Shown here piece after piece: positions 43,802 through 49,857 of a stretch of DNA of 49,857 nucleotides; position 1 is the stretch's first letter; each line of letters starts with the position of its first letter. Made by a program: the position numbers and the translations under genes. Below the pieces are notes generated by a model. The model had not been told where the DNA came from and ran no database searches. It saw only the letters and a list, made by a program, of their open reading frames with translations. The DNA lies in NCBI GenBank assembly GCA_023375785.1, contig SZWC01009532.1:8670-58526 (forward strand). Direction: 5' to 3'. Source of the stretch: Penium margaritaceum. Taxonomy: Eukaryota > Streptophyta > Zygnematophyceae > Desmidiales > Peniaceae.

Positions 43802-45655
43802 ATGGCTCCGACCGGTGACAAGGGCAAAGGACCATCACATCCTTCTTCCTCCTCCTCCGGGGTCATGAGCCCACGCTCGCAGGCCATTGCGGACCTGCGG
43901 AGTCAGCAGGATGAGATACGTTGCCTACAGTAGCAGCAAACCGACGCCATCCGCACGCTCATTGATCTTCTTTGGATTCAGTCCACGACCCCACAGCACA
44001 CCTCCGGGGGATTCGACGGTGTCACACCTTCTGCATAGCAGTCAGCGTCTATACCGAGGAGAGCGGTAGGACAGGACCCGCCACTTCTTGATCCTTTGGA
44101 GGAGGACCCTGATATGCGAGGCATGGACGATGACACTCCCGAGAGGGAGATTCGCGTACTTCAGGAGCGTCTTCACCAGTTGCAGACGCGTTCCAGTTCC
44201 CTGTTCCCGGAGATCCGATCTTCGCCTGATACCTACCTCGGCGACTTTCCTCATCCCGATGTCTTCTCCATCCCTCGTCTTTCCCATCCTGTGGTTGCTC
44301 TCCCTACGGAGCGGTAACCTAAGGAGTTCGAGACACCGCCCCCACGATATGTCAGCGAGGACGGCTTTGACTGCTGGGAGACCCTCTTCCAGGTCTGGGC
44401 CACTTCAGAGGGAGTTTGGCTCTACTACCACACTCAATACCAGGTTACGGACCATGCTCAGGTGCTGACAGCAGCTCGGGCGATGCGCGGACTTCTTTAC
44501 GTCATGCCTCGCGAGACTGTCGTGGAATTTCGCCCCTTACTTGGAGAGGCCGGCACAGGTGCGGGTGCTTGCCCATGTTGGGGCTGGGAGCTGGCATTGT
44601 CCTTGCTTGCTGTAGAGATGCACGCCACACGTGCGGCTCACATCCGCGCCTTCCACTCCCTTTATTAGGGACCTGCCGAACCCGCAGCCGCTTACTGGTG
44701 ACGCGCCATGTGCATCTACATGCGCCTTGGGACCGCAGGAGGGACACAGCTGTGGGCACTTTGCACGCTCATGATCGGAGTCCGTCTTGAGCATGCCGAC
44801 ATCTTCACAAGGTACAGCGATGCCACGCTCGAGCCCTTCTCCACCTCCCTTCAGCTTCTTCCTTGGGCGCATCAGCTTTTCCTCCAGGTGACATTCGTTC
44901 GTGAGGCAGCCGTCGCCCACCAGGAGAGTTCACTTGCTGCACCGGTCATCGCGTCACCACCGAAGCCTCCCTCGCATTTCACTTCTCCATCCTCTGGCGC
45001 GCCCTCCTCTTCCCCTTCCACCCCAGCTACCCCGACTCAGACGTAGGGTGTGACAACAGCAGCACAGGGGAAAAAGAGCAAAAAGAAGCGTGGCTCAGGC
45101 CTGTAGTAGTCACCGTAGTAGCAGTCATCAGGCGGTAGCAGTGGATGCACTGTTGATTGCTACAACTCTGGAGGCACTCACCACTACACCGAGTGCCAGC
45201 AGCCGCTAGACTAGGCGCGGATCACTCGCGGTCTTTAGGCTGCACACGCATAGTGGTCTGCGTCGAGCAGCATAGCCTCTCATCGCACGGCAACCACGAC
45301 CGCAGCAGTTCCCGCTTCCCCACCGGCGAGCAGCGGAGACCTGGACCCCCGTGTCCGCACCATTGCCGAGCTCCGTCAACTCCTGGCGCTTTGCTCTCAC
45401 GGAGGTGCAAGTGTGTCGTCACAGCCGTGTGGTTCACACACTGTTTTTTCGTCTGTTCTTGTCTCTCGTGATGACTCGTGTGGAGGAGCACAGCTGGCAT
45501 GTGATGATGATGGACCTGATAGTACAGATTGGATTTCTCAGTCTCACATGTGCGCCCTTCGTCGTTCTCCCTCCTCAGTTGCCGAGCGCCCGTCTGCAGC
45601 CGAGTGTTCCATTGCCCGTTGCACCGTGACATCCTCCAGTCGTAATTAGGGTAGC
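43802..45655 (+). pseudogene. gag: gag of element F, interrupted by stops but in one frame
   Basis: The ATG at 43802 begins MAPTGDKGKG. The UBN2-type segment includes FDCWETLFQVWATSEGVW near 44368, and DATLEPFSTSLQLLPWAHQLFL follows at 44820-44880. A zinc knuckle remnant reads CYNSGGTHHYTEC near 45157 and lacks the second Cys. Stops are mostly TAG (e.g. 45236, where D has CAG), including four TAGs in a Gln-rich stretch near 45103-45123. No frameshift separates gag from PR, unlike family 1. Confidence 0.87.
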
Positions 45656-47850
45656 ACTTGGATCATCGATTCCGATGCCACTCACCACATGACATGTCGT
45701 CGTAGTGACTTTGTTGTCCTCGGTCCTGTGGCGTCTGTTTTCTCCGTTCGCAAAGGCTCTGGTCAGTACTTGCCCGTCCAGGGTGTTGGGGTAGTGCGCT
45801 TCGATGGTCCGTCTAGCACCTTGTATCTCTCCGACGTGCTTTTTGTGCCTGACCTTGAGCTCAGCTTGCTCTCTATGCATGCCTGCACTTTGATGGGAGT
45901 CTCTGTGGAGCACACTGCCGACTCCGCTACAGTGACTGCTCTTGATACTCGCACTGTTGTTCTTTGTGCCTCTGTTGTGGATGATCTTTATCCTGTTCCT
46001 CGGATATCTTCTTCTCCTTGCTCCCCTTTCCCTCCTGCTCGTGTGTTTGTCACTGGTGTCTTGTCTGCTGAGCACCTGCGCCTGCTGCATCAACGTTTGT
46101 GTCATGTGGACTCCGACACTGTGTCAAAGCTCATTAGGACACAGCCCGTCCTCGGTCTTGATGCGGCCTCTTTCAAGGGGCTACCCAAGACCGATTGTCT
46201 ATTCTGCGCTCACGGTAAGATGCATCGCTGCACCTACCCTGACTCCCGTTCTTGAGCCCTTCTTCCCCTTGAGCTGGTCCATTCGGACCTTCTCGGTGCT
46301 CTCCCTATCGAGTCCTTATCCAATCGGGGCCAATATGTCCTGACCTTGACCGATGACTTCACCCGGATGCGGTGGGTCTACAGCCTGCGCCAGAAGAGTG
46401 ATGCCGCTCTCGCGGTTCGTCTCTGGCTAGTGATGGCTGAGTGTCAGTCTCGCCACTCGCTACATACCTTCCGCTCAAGTCGCGGCGGCGAGTTTCTTGG
46501 CGAAATGGACAGTTTCTTTGCCGAGCGCAAGATTTTTTACAAGGTCTCTACTCTTGCCACTCCTCAATAGAACGGTGTTGCTGAGCACAGGAACCGCACC
46601 ATGGAGGATGCGTTTCGTGCTATGTGGTCTGAGTGCGGTCTCCCGGAATCCTTCGCCTTCGACGGATTCGCCTACATGACGTGGGTCTGGAACCGCCTCC
46701 CGCACGGTCCTCTTTTGGACCACGTTACACCGTATGAGCTCTCGTTTGGCCACCGTGCCGATCTACGTCTTGCTCGTGTCTGGATCTCAGTGGCTTCTGT
46801 GTGGTACACGGAGGATCAGCAGGGGTCCAAGGTCTCTCCGCGGGGTCGTTTGTGTGCCTTCGTTGGTATCTCCTCGCGGTTGAAGGCCTGGCGTTTTTGG
46901 GACCCCACCCGTTGTCGCATTGTTGAGTCCCGCGACGCGTTCTTTGAGTCTCTCACCTACCGCGATCTGACCTCGATTGTGTCGATGTCTGCCACACACG
47001 TTCCTACATGTCAGGTTTCTCGACGGATGGGGGAGTCTGAGCCTAAGAGCACCTATCGTCCAGCTGATGTGTCCGTTCGAGCCCCCCCCACTTCTCGGTC
47101 TCTGGCTCTTGATGACCCGACGATCATCGCTGTCGGCCCAGAGACCTCTCCCGCCCAGCCTGTCTTCTCTCCTACACCCTCGCGCCCCACATACACCCAT
47201 GATGCTATCCCTCTGTCCACCGGTTCTCCTGAATCTGTGGGTGCTCCTGCTACCACTCCCAGTCTTGCATCTCCCATCCGTTCATCAGCCTCTCCTCACA
47301 CTACATCACCTGCCCCTGTACCTCAGTTCTCACTGGATGTGGTCGTGCCTGTCTCTGAGCCTGCGGTCAGCCCTTCGAGCCCACGCTACTTGCGTGAGCC
47401 CGGTGGTCGTCTTCGACCGTTGGACTCCTGGGCCCAGAGAGTGTCAAGTCCCGCACCCAGGCGCTCCACTCGCAGCGTTGCGAGTGGTGATCCTGGCACA
47501 AAGGCCCTCGGCCTGAGTGTCCGTACAGATCACACAGAGGTACATCCAGCATGTCCTATAGGGTACGATCTCGTCACTCGCGACTTTCGTACCGCTTGTG
47601 ATGCAGTAGCCGACCTTGTGGCCGTCAGGCCCAGTTCTGAAGCGTGTGCACACGCCACTCAGAGCTCTCCCTCGTTGGCGCCTGATCCAGGCACACTGAG
47701 GGATGCCCTCTCATCAGAGGATGTCGACGCCTGGCGTGCCACCTGCAGAGATGAGCTTCGTGCCATCCGAGAGCACGGAGTTTACGAGCTAGTCAACCTT
47801 CCACCTGGGAGGAAGGCGATTCAGGTCAAGTGGGTCTTTCGCAAGAAATC
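45656..47850 (+). pseudogene. Element F protease and integrase, stop-broken
   Basis: PR reads STWIIDSDATHHMTC near 45655-45700, DSD for the usual DSG. The zinc region has LLHQRLCHVDSD and CLFCAHGKMHR. The integrase has HSDLLGALP and VLTLTDDFTRMRWVYSL, then FRSSRGGEF where the second catalytic Asp is Ser, and NGVAEHRNRT with Glu present. TAG at 46568 replaces the CAG seen in D. The linker is Ser/Pro-rich without clear 12-mer units. One base is lost near 47848, just inside RT, shifting to the next frame. Confidence 0.9.
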
Positions 47851-49362
47851 AAGCCGGATTGCTCACTGGAATGCCACAAGGCTCGCTTGGTCGTCAAGGG
47901 GTACTCTCAGATCGAAGGCGTTGATTACACTGACACATTTGCCCTTGTCGGCCGCATGACCTCAGCTCGTGCTTTATTTGGTGTGGTGGCTCAGCATGAC
48001 TGGGAACTGCACCAGATGGATGTGAGCAATGCATTCCTCCATGGCTCTCTGGATGTGGAGATTTACGTGGCCCAGCCACCAGGTTTTGAGGACGGTGACA
48101 AGGTCTGGCGCTTGCGCAAGTCCTTGTACGGACTCAAGCAGTCTCCTCGGTGCTGGAACCGGGAGATCATAGGCACTCTGACTCGTGCAAGATATGTACA
48201 GAGCGAGGCAGATCCCTCTCTTTACATCCGACAAGCGCTTGAGCGGTTCACTGCCATCCTGGTCTATGTGGACGACCTTCTGATCGCGTCTCCCTCCATG
48301 GAGGCCGTGAAGGAGGCCAAGGCGGTCCTCCAGATTGCCTATAGGATGAACGACCTTGGTCGTGCAGCAGTGTTTCTTGGCATGGAGATTGTACCAGACC
48401 GCAAACGCCGGACGCTTCTATTGCATCAGGTCCGATACGCACGCGTTGTGGGGGAGCGCTTCAGTGACGTCCTTGGTGCAGTGTCAACGACCTCCACACC
48501 TCTCACACCTGACGGGCAGGATGCCTTGAAGGTGGACGATCCCACACAACTGGGGGAGACAGTGGATGTGACCTTGAACCTCTGCCTCATCGGAACTCTG
48601 ATGTACCTGGCCACTACCACACGCCCCGACATCGCTTTCACCGTCAACCTCCTTGCATAGTTTTTGCAGGCTCCACGTGCTAGAGCCCTCCAGGCGGCTG
48701 TGCAAGCGGTGCGATATGTGGTTTCCACGCCGTACCTCAGACTCTGCTTTCGCCGGCAGTGCTTAGTGGTTCTTGACGGCTACACCGACAGCGACCGGGC
48801 CTGGAGCCCAGATGGACGCAGTCGCACCGGTTATGTGTTCCTGCTCAGTGGTACCGTTGTGTCCTGGCGCATTGGGAAGCAGGGTTGCATCGCACGTAGC
48901 TCCTCGGATGCAGAGTGTGATGCTATGGATGCAGGGACTGCTGAGGCAGTGTGGTTGCAGCGCCTGTTCCTTGAGCTGGGTCAGTCAGTGCCCGCCATTG
49001 TGCTTCGTTGTGACAACGAGAGTGCTCTTGCCATTGCGGAGAACTCTGGTGTCTTTCATGCTCGCACGAAGCACATTGCGCTTGAGCAATACTTCGTGCG
49101 TGATCTGGTGGAGCGACACGTGATCTCCGTCATATGGGTCGGCACTGACATGCAGCGTGCTGGCTTCTTGACAAAGGCACTGGCGCGCGGGAAGTTTCTG
49201 GTGGTCATTCGTTCCGTTGGGCTTCGCCCCTTGCCTGAGAGTGGTTACGGGGTGTGTCCGTGTCTGTCTCTGTGTCACGACTGTTTTTGCACTTGTTGCA
49301 CTCGTTTGAGTGCTGCACGTGTATCGACATGCGTACCATCGGGTCGTGGGGGAGTGTTGTGA
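47830..49362 (+). pseudogene. Element F reverse transcriptase and RNase H, nearly open
   Basis: RT reads ARLVVKGYSQIEGVDYTDTF, WELHQMDVSNAFLHGSL and an intact LVYVDDLLIAS near 48262. A single TAG at 48658 (CAG in D) interrupts before RNase H. RNase H has GYTDSDRAWSPDG (Trp replaced by Arg after DSD), SSSDAECDAMDAG, CDNESALAIAENSG and GFLTKALARG. This is the only copy here with both the polymerase motif and an almost continuous RT frame. Confidence 0.92.
49345..49354 (+). other. Polypurine tract of element F
   Basis: CGTGGGGGAG lies directly before the TGTTGTG of the 3' LTR. Confidence 0.92.
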
Positions 49363-49500
49363 TTTGTGACGTTCCTGTCGACCTGCGCAGTTTACTGTGA
49401 CCACTAGGCCGTGTCCATGCTCGTGCAGATCCCTGATGCGGACCCAGGTGGCACCAGAGCGTCATCTGGTGGTGGACTACTTGCTCGGAGCTGATCGACG
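49355..49500 (+). repeat. 3' LTR of element F, truncated by element G
   Basis: It matches the first 146 bases of the 5' LTR and stops at CGACG, where an inverted LTR begins. CGACG should recur at the far side of G if G inserted here. Confidence 0.9.
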
Positions 49501-49857
49501 TGAGAAACTGCTAGGAAGCTTCCTAGCCTTGCTGCTGCTGACGTGGCGACACTGTCCAGTCAGCTGACGCACTAGCAAGCAGGCAGGTGCAAGAAACAGC
49601 AAGGATCAGGCTAGGGAGACGCGCAAAGTCTCATAAGCTTCAATAGCTTAGTAAATGCAGAGAGAAATGACAAATGACAGGTCCAGGGCATAAATACCTG
49701 CCGCGGCGCACGGCGGGTGTCGCACGCGGCAGTCCAAGAGCTGTCCTAAAACCGGCCCAAAACCACTGTTTTGGCCGTAACTCTGCGCACACATGTCAGA
49801 ATCCTACGCCGTCTGAACCTAGACGTGCAGAATCAAAAAACGCACGCAACGACTGGT
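49501..49857 (-). repeat. LTR of element G (family 2), minus strand, runs off the window
   Basis: TGAGAAA at 49501 is the reverse complement of the family-2 LTR end. The sequence then follows the LTR backwards, with the perfect 18-bp palindrome GCTAGGAAGCTTCCTAGC at 49510-49527, the TATA-like region and the G+C palindromes. The rest of the element lies beyond the window. Confidence 0.92.

Larger units (their letters stand above)
42327..49500 (+). mobile_element. Copia element F (family 2), best-preserved coding region, 3' LTR truncated
   Basis: LTR of 645 bp, primer site, leader, gag-PR-IN in a single frame with scattered stops, one frameshift before RT, RNase H, polypurine tract and the first 146 bases of the 3' LTR. 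Element G cuts the 3' LTR at 49500. The second integrase Asp is Ser, so this copy cannot integrate by itself. Confidence 0.95.

Overview
The window is a eukaryotic repeat block with no recognisable host gene. The organism is most likely a land plant or a streptophyte alga. The evidence is Ty1/copia elements with plant-type primer-binding sites (TGGTATCAGAGC-like, matching initiator Met-tRNA), GGGGGAG polypurine tracts directly before TGTTG long terminal repeats (LTRs), a UBN2-type gag with a CCHC knuckle, a BED/hAT transposase with GT-AG introns, two small MITEs, and long (GA)n tracts. The species cannot be named from this sequence.

Layout. Copia family 1 (LTR about 820-865 bp): element A (36-8687, +), element B (8821-17924, +), element C (18735-40613, -, broken into pieces) and the 3' remnant E (40614-42153, +). 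Copia family 2 (LTR about 640 bp): element D (32498-40316, +), element F (42327-49500, +) and the start of element G (49501 to window end, -). A and B are bounded by (GA)n tracts, one of which holds a 60-base assembly gap. Non-LTR guests sit inside these: a 224-bp Harbinger-type MITE (TAA duplication) in B's 3' LTR; a 4473-bp hAT element (perfect 8-bp duplication CCTGTGGG) between C's gag and protease; a 2.5-kb unclassified element with phased ~29.5-bp terminal repeats in C's leader; D itself (5-bp duplication CTGGG) inside C's 5' LTR; and a 482-bp TA-flanked MITE inside D's integrase.

Genes. Each copia copy follows the order LTR, primer site, CAG-rich leader, gag, protease (PR), integrase (IN), reverse transcriptase (RT), RNase H, polypurine tract, LTR. 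None is intact. Each carries its own catalytic lesion (A: first IN Asp to Asn; B: YVDD to YVND; C: YVDD to YVDE and second IN Asp to Asn; D: RT core deleted; F: second IN Asp to Ser) plus in-frame stops and frameshifts. Stops are mostly TAG, often where a sister copy has CAG. The hAT transposase has two in-frame TAG stops and one frameshift.

The most unusual signals are the phased-repeat element at 29393-31871 with a candidate spliced cargo gene of unknown function, a shared -1 gag/pol frame relation in three family-1 copies, a 12-residue minisatellite at the IN/RT linker in both copia families, and shared GCTGAYGTCA clusters just before gag.
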